NCBI GenBank assembly: GCA_023374025.1
Contig: SIJG01000180.1
Coordinates: 90,554-154,553, forward strand
DNA from: Heterodera schachtii
Taxonomy: Eukaryota > Nematoda > Chromadorea > Rhabditida > Heteroderidae
Length of the DNA: 64,000 nt
Direction: 5' to 3'
Within the stretch, counting starts at the first letter, position 1. Each line of letters begins with the position of its first letter. A model generated the notes under the pieces. That model saw only the letters and a program-made list of their open reading frames with translations, had not been told where the DNA came from and ran no database searches. A program made the position numbers and the translations under genes. Below are positions 31,590 through 43,599 of the stretch, in pieces.

Positions 31590-32928
31590 TTATTTGGCGT
31601 TCTACACTTATTCCGCCGCCGGTTCGTCGGCCCGGGCGGACAGCAAGGAGGACATTCTGGGCAATCTCAAGCGTGCTTTCTCCGCATGGCCCGACAAATT
31701 GTTGGCATTTTTTTTACCCGCAATTTGATTCCACAATTTGTTCCTGTTTAGGGAGAGCCATGTGCGTGACCATTTGCGCAAGGTTTACAGCACTTTGGCA
31801 CTGACAATGCTTTCCGCAATCCTTGGCATTGTGGTCAACGCGGTGATGGACTTCTCGTCGTTGCTGCCCGTCTTCTCGCTATTGGAACTCGGCTTCTTGC
31901 TCGGTATTCCATTTTTTGGCTCTACGTTTCTAACCAAGTTTTACGCGTCGAATAAATGACTATCCGCGACTTTTTAGGCCATACATTTTTTCTTAGTTCG
32001 TCAATGCCTTAGTTCGTTGTATCAAACTGAAAGCTTAACGTCTATAGAAGCATATGGAATTTTCTTTAGAAAAATAAGTCATGGTCTAAGAAACTGAGTA
32101 TGGTCATTTACTGGACGAGTAAATTTTGCCTTTCTAAACTTACTAAGATTCAAAGTATTATTCAAGTCGGAGGTGTTTTGCAAGGGACAACAGCACAGCT
32201 TCCCCCCTCCCATTTGGTCCTTATTTTTAAGGCTTTCCATATTGGTGGGGTCGAACTTGTTGAAAAATTGGGATAACGACGGGGGGGGGGGGGGGAAAGT
32301 GCTGTGCACCCATTAAGATTTGCTTACGACTGGCAATTTTGCTCATAGAATGAGAATGATAACGCGTGTTTTGTTGGTTCAATCATTTGCCAATTTCAGC
32401 CCTTATGGTCACCAATCCGTCGCACCAAAATGAGAACAAACGTTTGGGCTTCATGTACGCTTTTGCCTTTTTGGTACGTCTTTTTTTTTGATGGACTCGT
32501 AATTTTCATTTTTGCCAAATGATGATTTGTTGTTCCTTTTTTAGTTTGGCTGTGAGGTTGGTCCGTTGATTGAGTATGTGGGCATCGATGATCCGACCAT
32601 TGTGTTCAACGCGATCTTCGTCACCATGGTATTATTGCTTTTTCGTTTTTGTCCAATTTTGCAGTTTTACTCCGCTGCTTCGTAACTAATAAATATACTG
32701 TTTTTTTCTGGAAAAAGGGGAGTGGGGGAGCGGTAAGGCTAGCTAAATTCTGAAAATTGTTTAGTTAGTGTTTTTCAAAAATTTGGTAAGGGTTAGACAT
32801 GGTATTATTTCGAATGCGTTCGTTCCATAAAAACTCATTCTTTCCCGTCTCGCTGTTTCAGCTCGTCTTCGGCTTCTTCACCATGTCCGCATTGTACACC
32901 GATTCGACCAAATACCTTCACTTGGGAG
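31590..32928 (+). pseudogene. Bax inhibitor-1 (TMBIM6-like), 5' exons
   Basis: Exons with matching phases: about 31590-31700 (AGSSARADSKEDILGNLKRA), 31752-31903 (VRDHLRKVYSTLALTMLSAI, the characteristic HLKKVYA region), 32400-32473 (ENKRLGFMYAFAFL), 32545-32628 (FGCEVGPLIEYVGIDD), 32862-32928 (FTMSALYTDSTKYLHLG). These give the N-terminal half and first three to four membrane helices of Bax inhibitor-1. The start codon is not certain. After the last donor the sequence runs into the inverted repeat and then unrelated exons; the missing 3' exons are on the minus strand at 28.6-29.4 kb. Confidence 0.8.
32281..32295 (+). repeat. Poly-G run of 15
   Basis: Uninterrupted G15 in a BI-1 intron. Such runs recur at 25482, 27548, 28757 and 47430 and could form quadruplexes or collect sequencing errors. 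Confidence 0.8.
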
Positions 32929-33206
32929 GTTTGTGACAAAGAAAATTCTAGCAAATTTGTGTGTTTGGTGGTGCTTTTTTGTGGCACGTCTTTTTCAAAA
33001 ACTCGGCAAAATAAAATTGTCGGCGCCTGCCAGCAAAAATAGCTGCTTTTCGCCAAAAAATGACTATGTTTTTGCACTTTTGGGGTTCAAGGTTCAAAAA
33101 TTAAGGTTAAATAGAGGTCCGGCGGTGCCGACAGGCGCCGCCGAGAAAATTTTTTTGTTTTAATGCATTTGTTTAGAAATTTGGTTAAAAATTTTTAAAA
33201 AATTGC
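32892..33206 (+). repeat. Right copy of the 315-bp inverted repeat bounding the BI-1 inversion
   Basis: It starts within the exon ending YLHLGG and includes its donor, a GC hairpin (33119-33143) and the AAATTTGGTTAAAAATTTTT segment; inverse of 29608-29921. Exchange between the two copies would invert the 3 kb between them and rejoin BI-1 on the minus strand. Confidence 0.85.
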
Positions 33207-33226
33207 TTTTGGTTTACTATTTTTAG

Positions 33227-34550
33227 ATTGTTGCATCTGCCTCGTTTGCATTGCACCATTCGGTTGGACTGGGCCTGTCTTGGTGCTCAACATGACCACC
33301 ACTCGGTGCAGCCGTGTGCACCTGATAAGCTGCCCGAGTACTCCAGCAACATTGTGAGTGTTTTCACATTTTTTGTCAAAATGGCTGGAATATTCAAATT
33401 TAAATTTTACTATGGGAAGATCCTTGAAAAAAATCGGAGGGTTAACTCGATTCATTAATTTTTTTTTTCCCTTAAATTCTTTATTTTTACGTTTTGGAAA
33501 TTTTGATTTTTTTTTTTTTTTTACAATATTTCTATAAAATTACACCAAATTTTCACAAAATCTACATCAATTTTCCCATTTTCCAAGGGCCATGACTCTT
33601 ACCGCGCCTTCCGCTCCGCTTACGTCAATTCGGAGGTGCGCTTTGAGATCAACTCGTGGGAGCAGCTGAACCGACAATGCCCACAAATTTTGCTGTACGC
33701 CAACACGTTCAAATGCCTGGACTTTCTGATGCGCACTCTGATGACAGTCAATCGGCCGGTGAAGCGGGGCCCATTGTTCAAAAGTACGCAGCCAAACGCT
33801 ACCAGCTGAGCAGACACTTCAGGTTCGGAGCAGTTCTTGCCAAAAACGCCATAAATTCTTGCTTTTTCACCCCCAAGACGAAAATTTTAAGGCGTCGCCC
33901 CAACTTTGTATTTCCCCTCCGAAAATTCTTTTTTGCGTGCCTGGGTACAATTGTTGTGCTCCGCTCTCGCTGTCAAATCAATTTTAGAAAATTGAGAATT
34001 TTTCGTTTCATCTTTTTTTAAAAATAATTTTAGTTTCCTTTCTATCTCGTCATAAGATAAAAAATTGAAAGAAAAAGCCGATTTAATGATAGAGGCAGAT
34101 AATTTTTGTTATTCTTTGAAAAAAGATCTAGACAACTTTGCTAAACATGAATTACAAAATGAGACTCAATATAAAGAGCTTGATATTTTTCCATCTTGTT
34201 GTATTTCTATAGATGCTCCTGTACTCTTTAAACTATTTATCATCTTTCCGCCTTGTTTATTTTTTTTAATTATTTGTATTTTACTTTTTTAAAGAAAATA
34301 GAAGAGGAGTTTGTTTTATAAAAGAATGCAAAAATGAAAAAGATATGATGCAACTTTTATTTTCAGACTTTTATTTGTATTCATTGCTTTTTTCTCCAGG
34401 AATGTCCAATTGATGGCGTCGATGCCCCGCTTTCTGATCTCTTATTGGATGTCATTTTCCTCCTCCCATGGCTTTCGTGTGATCAGTGACTCATTGCAAT
34501 TTGCTTGCGGTTTTTTGCTGCAAATCCAACTCGAGCAGTCAAATGTTAGG
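33227..34550 (+). other. Coding-like exons of unrecognised product upstream of the plakin exons
   Basis: Exon 33227-33353 reads [20 protein letters not shown] and joins in phase to 33588 onward, which reads [20 protein letters not shown]...[13 protein letters not shown]; a second frame ([20 protein letters not shown]) follows at 33743-33821, so a frame change or an intron falls near 33740-33785. A further open stretch at 34402-34550 reads [20 protein letters not shown]. Codon usage looks real and splice motifs are good, but I cannot name the family. It may be the N-terminal part of the plakin gene or a separate gene. Confidence 0.4.
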
Positions 34551-34586
34551 CGAGGGTTGGGAAAATCAAATTTTTTTAAATTTTAG

Positions 34587-37007
34587 GACGGCCTCATCCG
34601 GAGGGTCAGGACAGCGTGGAAAATTCTGCACACGTCGGCCGAGTTGGACAAAGCCCAAATTCACCTGTACGGGGACCAGCGACCGCCGGGCGTGGAGGAG
34701 GACCTGATGAACAGCTCCACCTCGACGGACAGTGCAAATTCGTCTTTTTTCGTCGGACTGTCCCGCCTCATCTACATCCGAAATTCAGGTATGATTAACA
34801 TTAAGTTGTCACCCGAAAAAATCTAAGAGATCATGATCCTGAGAAAATTTTTAATTTTAAATGTTCGAAAATTTAAAAAAAAAAAGATTTTTTAATTGGA
34901 AAATAAGTTTATCACAGGACTCGCTGATCGCCTTCATCCGTGCTGCTCAGCTTGAACTGCTTTGGATCCATCAGCGTGAGAAATTGGAAGTGACGCGCAA
35001 CTGGAGCGACTTGGAACGCCTGGACATTCCGATGCTGCAAAACTACTTCAAGCGGGTGGTTGCGCTAATTACGGCTAATAAGCGCGAATTGCGCGTGATT
35101 AATTGGGCTTAATTGGTTGCTAAATAAATTAAGAAAAAAAATGTTGAAAAAAGTTAGGATGTTTTTTATTAGATTCGAGTTTAAGAATTTAATTGTTGAA
35201 AATTTTCACTCATCTACCTACAATTTGAGATTGAGCTACACGAGAAGCAGTTCAACGACGTGCACAACCAGGGCGCCGCGCTGATCAACCAGCGCCACCC
35301 GGCGGGCGAAGTGATCGAAGTGTACCTGCGCACCATGCAGAACCAATGGGATTGGATGCTGAACCTGAGCAAGTGCATGGAGGGCCACCTGCGCGACGCG
35401 TACAATGCCAAGGCATTTGTGGAGGAGTCGGAGCAGGTGGAGCAGCAGATGCAGCAACAATTGGTCAGTTTGGCTAATGTCAGCACTGGGGCGGGAATGT
35501 TTTGAAAAATTTCGGAATTCCGAATTATTTTTAAAAAAATTTTAAATGTTAGAAAATTTAAAAAACGATTTTTTAATTGGAAAATAAGTTTGTACAAAGT
35601 CTTAATGCGTTTTTTGCTATGTTCCTAACCAAACCAAAAATTAATAAAAACGGTTTCTGTTTTTAAATCTTCTTTAAGCTGGCTATACTAAAAAATACGA
35701 AAATCCAAATTGTTGGATTTTTTTTTAATTTTATATATTAAATTAGGCCCCAAAATTATCCCAATTGACTCCATTCCAGGACCACCTTGATCATGAATAT
35801 TCTCGTACTGACTTTTCGCTGGACGATGGTGAACAGATGTTGCGACAGCTTGACTCTGTCCGCGAATACATCCAACAATTGCATGCGCGACTCCTTTCAC
35901 TGACCGACAGGTGAGCAAAAGCGTAACAATTTTGGCACATTTTCTTGGCACGGCATTTGCAATTTTTCAAAATTTTATTATTTTTTAGGTGTGCCCAAAT
36001 TTCACCGCTTTAAACCTTTAATGTCGATTGATAATAAATGCGGATGAAATTTTTTGCATAAAAAGTCGCATAGACATTAAACATGAAAAAAGACAAAACT
36101 TTTTAAGTAACAAGTTTTTTTAATGTATTTAGTTGAAAACAAAATTTATTTCTAAATTTTTAAAAATATGGACCCTTAAAAATTTATTTTTAAGCGTATA
36201 CAAATTTTTAAATTTACTCATTTATTAAATAATATTTTTAAAATTATCCCTTTTTCAGGGGACGAGTGCACTCTGTTGGACAACCATGACCAAATTCAGT
36301 GGCGAGTGCGCGGCAATGGACGGAATTGAGGTTGGTCGATTTGCTGGCGTTTCTTTATCATTATAAGTGCCAAAATTGACTGCAATAAAATGCCATGTTA
36401 TTGGCATATTTTTTTGTATGCCACCACCAATTTTGGCACTATTTTTGTAGGGGGCGGGGAAGGCACCGACTGCTGAGCTTCTGAACCGTTAATTAAAGCC
36501 ATGTTCATGTTTAGGCTTCCGTCCCATCGGTGGTGTTCCGCATTCCTCCGCCTGACCCGCGATTGGCCTCGTTCCTCAGCCGACTGCACAACCAATTCGA
36601 GAAGTTGCGCAAGCTGTGGGACCGCACCCATCATTTGGTGGGTGTTGTACAAATGGGGAGGCAATTAAGGGTCATTAACGGCGGTTATCAAAGTCCGTAA
36701 ATATCACCGAATGGAATTTTGTTATTTTTTCCAATATGGACCCCATGCCACTTTGGTGCGCACCGAACGCACTTTTTTGACTAGTATACTAATTAGCTGA
36801 TCTGTGATCACTTTTTCATTCCATTTGGACTTGCCATGACCTGTGTATTGAATCTGATCATCATCACTCTCTCGTTTTTTCTGATCATTGTCATTCCCTC
36901 TCTGTGCAGAGCCCGACTACTCCAACCAGTTCGATGCGGCATGTGCCGAGTTGGTGCGCAAGTTCGAGGAGGGCTGGAAGCAGCTGAACCACCGGGTGCA
37001 GGAACGA
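34587..37007 (+). pseudogene. Plakin (spectraplakin/VAB-10-like) exons: spectrin repeats and SH3
   Basis: Exons: 34587-34788 (LIRRVRTAWKILHTSAELDK), 34918-35094 (AQLELLWIHQREKLEVTRNW), 35230-35463 (NQRHPAGEVIEVYLRTMQNQ WDWMLNL), 35780-35910 (DFSLDDGEQMLRQLDSVREY), 35989-about 36050, 36259-36330 (GDECTLLDNHDQIQWRVRGN), 36515-36637 (SVPSVVFRIPPPDPRLASFL), 36912-37007 (FDAACAELVRKFEEGWKQLN). This is the plakin-domain pattern: spectrin repeats, an SH3 inserted in a repeat (GDECTLLDN...W...VPSVVFRIPPP), then more repeats. Plakins link intermediate filaments or actin to junctions and hemidesmosomes. The first half of the SH3 is missing; exon 35989 meets a stop after PL, and exon 36259 is one base out of frame with the next, so the gene is broken or mis-sequenced here. 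Confidence 0.75.
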
Positions 37008-37565
37008 GTGGCCACCATTTTTTTTTCATTTTCCCACATTATATATTGTATTAAAATTTTCGCAATATTTACATTTTCTCATGTATATAATTTAATTTTA
37101 GGCATTTTTTTAATAAATATGAATCCTCGTCCTGTTTTACTAAAAATTATATTGATATAAAAGCGTACGACCGGTGATTGGATAAATTCCCGAAAAGCTA
37201 CTCATTTTTTCAAAATACATGTACCGCGTCAGAAAAGAAAAATTTTGCCAGATTTTGGCAAAAAATGAACTAATTTTGAGGAATTTGATTAATTTTTAAA
37301 TCATATAAACATTCTAGGTTGTTTATGTGGTCGGGGGTTTTTGGGGTCGCTGATCACGAATCTGATAACCATTTCGACCAATTTCTTAACCCTGACCCGA
37401 ATTCGAACAAAAAACCGGATGCTCAAATTTTCGGATTTTGTATTTTCGGTATAAACCGGTTTAAACACACGAAAACAACTGAAACCATCACTCCTACATT
37501 AAAAGATCATAACAATAAGCCCCCGGGTGTTTAACTCTAATTGCTGCAATTAGTGCCAGCGCTAC

Positions 37566-38233
37566 CTTAGCATGCAAAGTGCCCGCTTTGCCTCGGTAAA
37601 CATTGTGCCATCGGTGAACGCCGTCGTTTCGTCGTCATTTACAATTTGTTCGGTGTTTATTTTGTGCCGAAACTGCTCTACATTTTCTATAAAAAAAATA
37701 ATTGTCCAAATCGCTGCCCAATTTGTTCACACAGTGAATTTTTATGACCCAATTCTTCACTCGGGAAACCCAATTGTTCACCAATTATCCAATTGTACAG
37801 AAATGGTGACCCAATTTCCCACCAAACTCGAATTTTGGCATTTTTGGCCAAGTTTTTCTAAAAAGAAAAATATTGGCCTCGCTTCTCTTCTTGCCAAAAA
37901 CAAATGTAGGCAGTTTAGTGGGAAAAATTAATTTTAAATTTTAATGCTTTAGTTTAAGAAAAAAAATTCTCAAAATGAAAACTCGGTTAATCCATAAAAA
38001 GCGAATTCCGGGTTTATATCCGAAAATCCCACCCTAATTACGGTGCCTCACTTTAAATTGATTAAAAACTTTTAAATCTCGAATGAATAAAATATTTCAC
38101 TATTCAATTAAAAACATTGATTTACAAACTGATAAAGTTGCTCAAATGTCAACGACGGATCTTCATAATTGGCGTTCACCGAATGCATGGCGAGCAGCGC
38201 AAAATGAAGTGCCAACAAAAATGTTGTTAGCAT
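37566..38233 (-). pseudogene. Truncated second copy of the P3H-like gene
   Basis: Exon 1 (38233-38130) gives the signal peptide LLALHFALLAMHSVNA and NYEDPSLTFEQLYQ, nearly identical to the copy at 23578. The exon-3 copy (37672-37566) has the same length (107 bp) as in the main gene. Exon 2 is lost: a deletion joins CTTGCC to AAAAACAAATGT in the intervening sequence. Homology continues outside the exons from about 37160 to 38700, so this is a segmental duplicate, not a retrocopy. Confidence 0.8.
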
Positions 38234-38956
38234 AATGCCAAATATAAGGGAAAATATTAAAATTTTCAAAGTTTTAGTTGCGCCAATTTTCAGAGGACGC
38301 TTTAGTGAAATGGGGTGAAATGGGTATAAACTGGGGCCAAATGATGAGATAGGTGGGGGCATCGTCGGCTTAATCGACCGGAATGGCCGGCCGATTGGGG
38401 AGAGAATTGAGAGGAATGGTAAACCCATCAATTCTTTGACCAGATGGACAACCAACCTTTGGCCATATGTTGAGTGCCAAATCTTACACAGAATTCCTTT
38501 TTTTAATCTGTCCCTTTATTAACTAATAATTCGGGAGTTTTACGCCCAAATTTTCGCGAAATCCCGGAATTTTGTATCCAAATTTTCCAAAATCGTAACC
38601 ATAATTTCCGAGTCCTTGTGAGAAAATAACACGCCCTCAAAAAAAAAAAAAAAATTCGGCTCAAGTCTCAAAAATCGAGACCAAAAAACTCGTTAATTTT
38701 TTCGAGACCGATACTTCTCGTTACCCGCAATATAAGCCAAATTTTTTATTTAACAAAACAATAAAGTATATTTATTTGAAGTAGGAATTCAAAAAGGAAT
38801 TCGATCGTTTCTCAAATAATTCATTCATTCATTTCGCTAATCACTGCTTGTCCCCGTGGGGCTCGGGAATTTGCGGAACCGCCGCCACGCATGGATAACC
38901 ATGTTGATGAGTGGTGGAGGGAGCTCAATGGGTGGCGGGGATGGTGGTGGAGCGGC

Positions 38957-39152
38957 TACCCGACATTTGAGGACTTGACATTTGAGGACCCGACATTTGA
39001 GGACCCGACATTTGAGGATCCCGACATTTGAGGACCCGACGTTTGAGGATCCCGACATTTGAGGACACGACTTTTGAGGATCCGACATTTGAGGATATCC
39101 CCGACATTTGAGGACCCGACTTTTGAGGACCCGACATTTGAGGACATAGACA
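38957..39152 (-). repeat. 15-bp tandem repeat array
   Basis: About twelve units of GACCCGACATTTGAG type with length changes, ending in an AT-rich block like that of the fold-back arms at 25.9-26.8 kb. Probably one arm of a related element. Confidence 0.75.
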
Positions 39153-39740
39153 TTTTCAAAAAAATTAAATGGAAATTTTATTTTATATCATTATAATAAT
39201 TATCTAACGCGTTGTATAACACGAAGTTCAAAGGGAAAAATCTTTTCATAAATGCTCGAAGACCCCCTTATTTCCGATTAACACCTGTAATCATCAAGAA
39301 AGCGTTCTTCATGATTTGGGTCGCACAAAAACGCCGAAGAAAGGTTCATTTAGCTTTAAGAATGCAATTCTCCAGTGTACACTCCCTAGTATCGAATGAA
39401 AATGAATTAATCAAGCTATACTTTTCAATTACTGGACTCATCACTGTTCTAATGAGACAAGAGCGAATTGCAGCTTATAAGCTGTAGCAGTATGAGTTGG
39501 ACCCAAGTCAGGGATAAGAATTCGAGAATGGAAAAAAACACACAACAGTGAATACATATTTTTAGCCTTCTATGTCTTAGTAAGAAAAACATTTTCTTTT
39601 TGTGTTTGCATAAAAATCAGGACTTATATGACTTAAATTTTTGAATTTTGTCGACTATAGAGAACTCTTGGGGTTATCGAATGCTTCCGAGAATGCTTAA
39701 TTGAGATACTTTTAGAAAAAGTTTTGTGCATTAATGTTGT

Positions 39741-40585
39741 CAAATTATTTGGAAAAATTGAAGAATACTAGTACCTCACCGAATTGGACGAATGATATAT
39801 CATTCGACGCCTCTCGGTCTGTAAGGCACGAATCCGAAAGAATTTTTTGGCGGAAACCACTTTGGGCCAAGTTATGGTCCGGGACTGAAGTGGCCAAATG
39901 GCTGTGGGACTGAACCGTCCAAAGCCTTAAAACTCACAAAAAAGCAACAAAATAAATATCAATCGCTTCCTCTAGGCATGTAAAGGATGAATCCGAAAGA
40001 ATTTTTGATCCAAAAGGAAATTGACAAAAGTTATGGGTCCTCAAAACCTCAAAAAATGACCCTGATAAAAAAATTGTAATGGATTAAAGTGAACAAATTA
40101 AAAGTGAATTGGTGAGTGTATTTTGGCCATAACACCGCACACTCGACTACGGCGGCCAGTAGGTGGGGCGAGACTACGGGCTACGGAAGAAGTCCGCGCG
40201 TGATCCGCAGGCGGTTGACTGATTGGCGGGGGCCCTTCGGGCCCCCGCAGTCAACCGCCTGTGGCGCTCGTCAGACTTTTTCCTCCGCCCTCCGTCTCGC
40301 CCCACTACTTGCTCCGTCTTCGCATGCTCGCTAAGGCGGGCGCTGCGCGCCCTCAGAAATGGATTCCTGGCAATTATATTGCATTTTTGTGAGTTTTAAG
40401 GCTTTGGACGGTTCAGTCCCACAGCCATTTGGCCACTTCAGTCCCGGACCCATAACTCAGCCCAAAATGGTTTCCGCCAAAAAATTCTTTCAGATTCGTG
40501 CATTACAGACCGAGAGGCGTCGAATGATATATCATTCGTCCAATTCGGTGAGGTACTAGTATTCTTCAATTTTACCAATTATTTT
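39741..40585. mobile_element. Fold-back element with about 200-bp inverted arms
   Basis: Arms 39741-39945 and 40375-40585 are near-perfect inverses (AATACTAGTACCTCACCGAA, GAATGATATATCATTCGACG, AGTGGCCAAATGGCTGTGGG). The left arm is partly repeated again at 39960-40050. The core (40205-40350) is GC-rich and contains a strong hairpin: GGCGGTTGACTGATTGGCGG...GGGCCC-TTC-GGGCCC. The same core, minus the arms, is found at 12497-12612. No protein frame. Confidence 0.85.
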
Positions 40586-41739
40586 ATGGCCGTGCCTTTT
40601 TTGATTATGTGAACTGCAATAGAATCAAATTTTCAATACATATGAATTAACCCTATCCCAAGTCTAATTGTGTGTCAATTTTAGAAAAAAAAATTAATTC
40701 TTCAAAATGTCGCAAGATGGTCAACGTCACGGACGGCCAGGACCGGTGGTTGCTGCTCTCGCTGCATAACGACTACGGAAGGTGAGCGCGACTTGGGTGG
40801 CAATTGTTGTGCCATGGCATGCCGCCTTCGGCATGGTCCCTTGCAAATTGGGGGCATAGCATGGCGATGCTTGTCATGACATAGCGACACTGGGCCATGA
40901 CATTACGACAAATTGCAATGGCACCTAAAGCAACAGTGTGCCATGCAGAGACGGCCCCAGGGTATTGCCTTGGATGGTGGTACCGCCACCTAAGGCAACA
41001 ACCTTTTTTTTTGCATTTTCCACTTCTCCCATCCTTATCCCCCCCCCCCAATGCCCTGAACTGATTGCAAAGAAACTTTCAAACAAATTTTTCAAAAAAA
41101 AAAAAATTTTTTTTGTCAACGGATTGGGGCGGGACCATGCGGAGGTGGATGAAATCCCCGCCCCCCCCCCACCCCCGCTACTCTTCGTGTCACTTCATCC
41201 CATTTCCCCCGTCCTACCCCCCACCCCCCTGAAATGTTTATAAAGAAAATTTCAAAAAAAATTTTCGCTAATAGTAAAGTTTATCCCCCCCCTTTTCGAA
41301 AAAAATTTTGTTTCAAAAGTCATGGAAATATGTTTCCATGGGTTTTCTGGGTCGCTGATCACAAATCCAGCATCCATTTTGACCAATTCCGAACCCCGGA
41401 CCCGAATTCGAACAAAAAGTCGAAAATTCATATTTTTCGATTTTCTATTTTTACTCTAAAAATGATTTAAATCATCTTTAATTGAAGCATTAATGACTTT
41501 AACTTCGTTTTCATATACTTAAACAAAATTTGAACCAAAATCGTGAAACTCGAAAAATTGAATTTTCGGCTTTTTGTTCGAATTCGGGTCCGAGGTTCGG
41601 AATTCCTTCGCCGGATTCGTTCCACTCCGAGTTCAACCAATTCCATTTTGTGCCCCGTCCCATCGGCGGTTTTTAACTAGTAAAATTCTTATTTGATAAC
41701 AAAATTCTCTTGTATAAATTTCTCGCCCACTCACAAATT
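40586..41739. other. Repeat-rich stretch without recognised gene
   Basis: Contains GCCATGGCATGCCGCC-type palindromes (40800-40920), the CCTTGGA..GGTACCGCCACC repeat (40975-40995; also at 53.93 kb), poly-C/poly-G runs, and two inverse copies of the GAATTCGAACAAAAA repeat (41395-41620). Confidence 0.5.
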
Positions 41740-42000
41740 TCCAATGCATGGGCCAACTCCTTCGTCGTCATTTTCAGTCCCCCAAATTTGACCAAAACAT
41801 GAAAACAGCAGGCGAATAAAATCCAATGAGTCGAATGCGTCCATCTCCTTGCCGTTGTTTATGTTGATTAAGTGCCGAGCCTCGGGGCATAAAGGCCAAT
41901 TCCAATCGCCTCATTAAGGGCGTATTTGCTTTTGTCACAGGATGCTTTAGCGCATAATGCTCATTCAAAATTTGGGTGTCAATCGGATTCATTTCAACTT
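41740..42000 (-). pseudogene. Inverted copy of a plectin-repeat-like exon
   Basis: The minus strand starts MNPIDTQILNEHYALKHPVT and continues to FYSPAVFMFWSNLGD after a frame change. It is an inverse copy of 42921-43183. Confidence 0.6.
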
Positions 42001-42159
42001 AAAATGGAATTAAATTAGTTAAAATGAATAAACGTTTACGTTTTTCCTTAGACCTTTTTTACATTAATAAAGTTTTATACCATAACCAAAACTAAGTACA
42101 CTTACTGTAGCACATTTTACTACCGTATACACATTCATTCCCCTATTAAATCGCTTTTT

Positions 42160-42356
42160 TTGTGCTACAGGCAGCAGTATCGCTGCTGTCGAGATCCTCA
42201 ATGAGCAATGGAACCCGAATGTCCCTCTGGGGCCATTGCCATTCTACGACGATCAAACACCTCAACCAACAGAAACACCGTTTACACCCTCAACAATTAC
42301 AACAACTGCCACACCAGCATTTAGTCAGTTCTGGCAGGGAAAAATTGAAATTTTGA
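42160..42356 (+). pseudogene. Fragment of the small Cys-tail membrane-protein family
   Basis: After a TGTGCTACAG acceptor-like word the fragment encodes VEILNEQWNPNVPLG and PLPFYDDQTPQPTETP in two frames, matching the stem of the proteins at 30107-30469 and 53408-53817. The signal peptide and transmembrane tail are missing. Confidence 0.65.
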
Positions 42357-42597
42357 AACGAATAGTTTTCAAAAAATTTTCATTTAAATTTTGAATATTA
42401 AAAAAAGACAAACATATCAAAAAATCCGTGGCGTACCTCGCAAAAAAAAATGCCGCGGATCGCGGTCTCGCCAAGCCCTGGTGCAAATATAAATAATTTC
42501 CAATCTATGACAATTTTGATTTTTTATTAATAGGAATTAATTTTGAAATTGCACCTTTTAAAAGTAATCACACAAAAATATTTCTTACTTTTCTTAG

Positions 42598-42722
42598 TTC
42601 GCTTTGTCCGAGGAATTGGACGTCTAATACGCAGAAGGCGCATGAACGTGGAGCGGCAGAAGGGGCCCGAGTCGGGGTTGAACGGGCTCGATGAGCTGAT
42701 GGACATTGTTCAACGCCATCAG
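42598..42722 (+). other. Candidate plakin exon
   Basis: Bounded by TTCTTAG and CAG|gtgacg, the open frame reads RRRRMNVERQKGPESGLNGL then DELMDIVQRHQ. The helical, charged composition fits a linker or spectrin-type segment of the plakin around it, but I cannot confirm it. Confidence 0.4.
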
Positions 42723-42920
42723 GTGACGCTGGCCTCTTTTCAATTTGTATTTCTGAAAAAAGACCCAAATGGGCACTTTATCCAGATTTTTGATCTTCAT
42801 TACAAAGTTTAGCGTTTTTGGTTCCCGTCTCTAACACCTGAGAAATTTTTGCCGATTTGAGAAAAAATATTGGAAAATTCATCAATTCCGCTCCGATTGC
42901 TTGTCAATTTTTAAGTTGAA

Positions 42921-43183
42921 ATGAACCCGATTGACGCCCAAATTTTGAATGAGCATTATGGGCTAAAGCATTCTGTGACAAAAGCAAATATCACCCTTAA
43001 TGAGGCGATTGGAACTGGCCTTTATGCCCCGAGGCTCGGCACTTAATCAACATAAACAACGGCGAGGAAATGGACGCATTCGACTCATTGGAGTTTTATT
43101 CGCCTGCTGTTTTCATGTTTTGGTCAAATTTGGGGGACTGAAAATGACGACGAAGCAGTTGGCCCATGCATTGGATTTGTGAG
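42921..43183 (+). pseudogene. Plectin-repeat-like exon, frameshifted
   Basis: Starts MNPIDAQILNEHYGLKHSVT and continues TLNEAIGTGLYAPRLGT, a plectin-repeat-like motif, then meets a stop; one base on, the frame continues NGEEMDAFDSLEFYSPAV. A further frame ends MTTKQLAHALDL. The same breaks occur in the inverted copy at 41740-42000, so they predate the duplication. Confidence 0.5.
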
Positions 43184-43599
43184 TGGAATTAAAAAATGGT
43201 TTCTTTTTGACGCAATTTTTGGTGCCATTTTAAGCAATAATTTTCAATGTTTCCTGTGTTTAATTAAGCATCCATTTCTCTTCTCATATACACTTATTTT
43301 ACAATAAAACAAACTGTTAGGGATGGTACCCAATTGGCCGGTGCCCATTTTGACCCTTTGCTTTGTTTGTAATTCCCTTCTCCCTTGGTTATGTCACGCC
43401 TACTTTTCCTCACATAAATACCCCCCCGTTCACTTCATTCATTTGTGTTATTTTCCTTCTTGTTATTTAAATGTTCCTCCCCATTTATTTGTTTCTTTTT
43501 CCCTTTCTGCTCCAAATAAATATTGATTATTTGTTTGCCATCGGCCGGCATAACACAAACTCTCCATTAAAGTTTTCTGGACACATTCACGGAATGTTT

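Noticed and set aside
34065..34292. 75-codon plus-strand frame with hydrophobic end
   Set aside because: Low-complexity AT-rich, no splice or family support; lies in an apparent intron.
39212..39487. 91-codon plus-strand frame
   Set aside because: No similarity, flanked by repeats, composition unlike the nearby exons.
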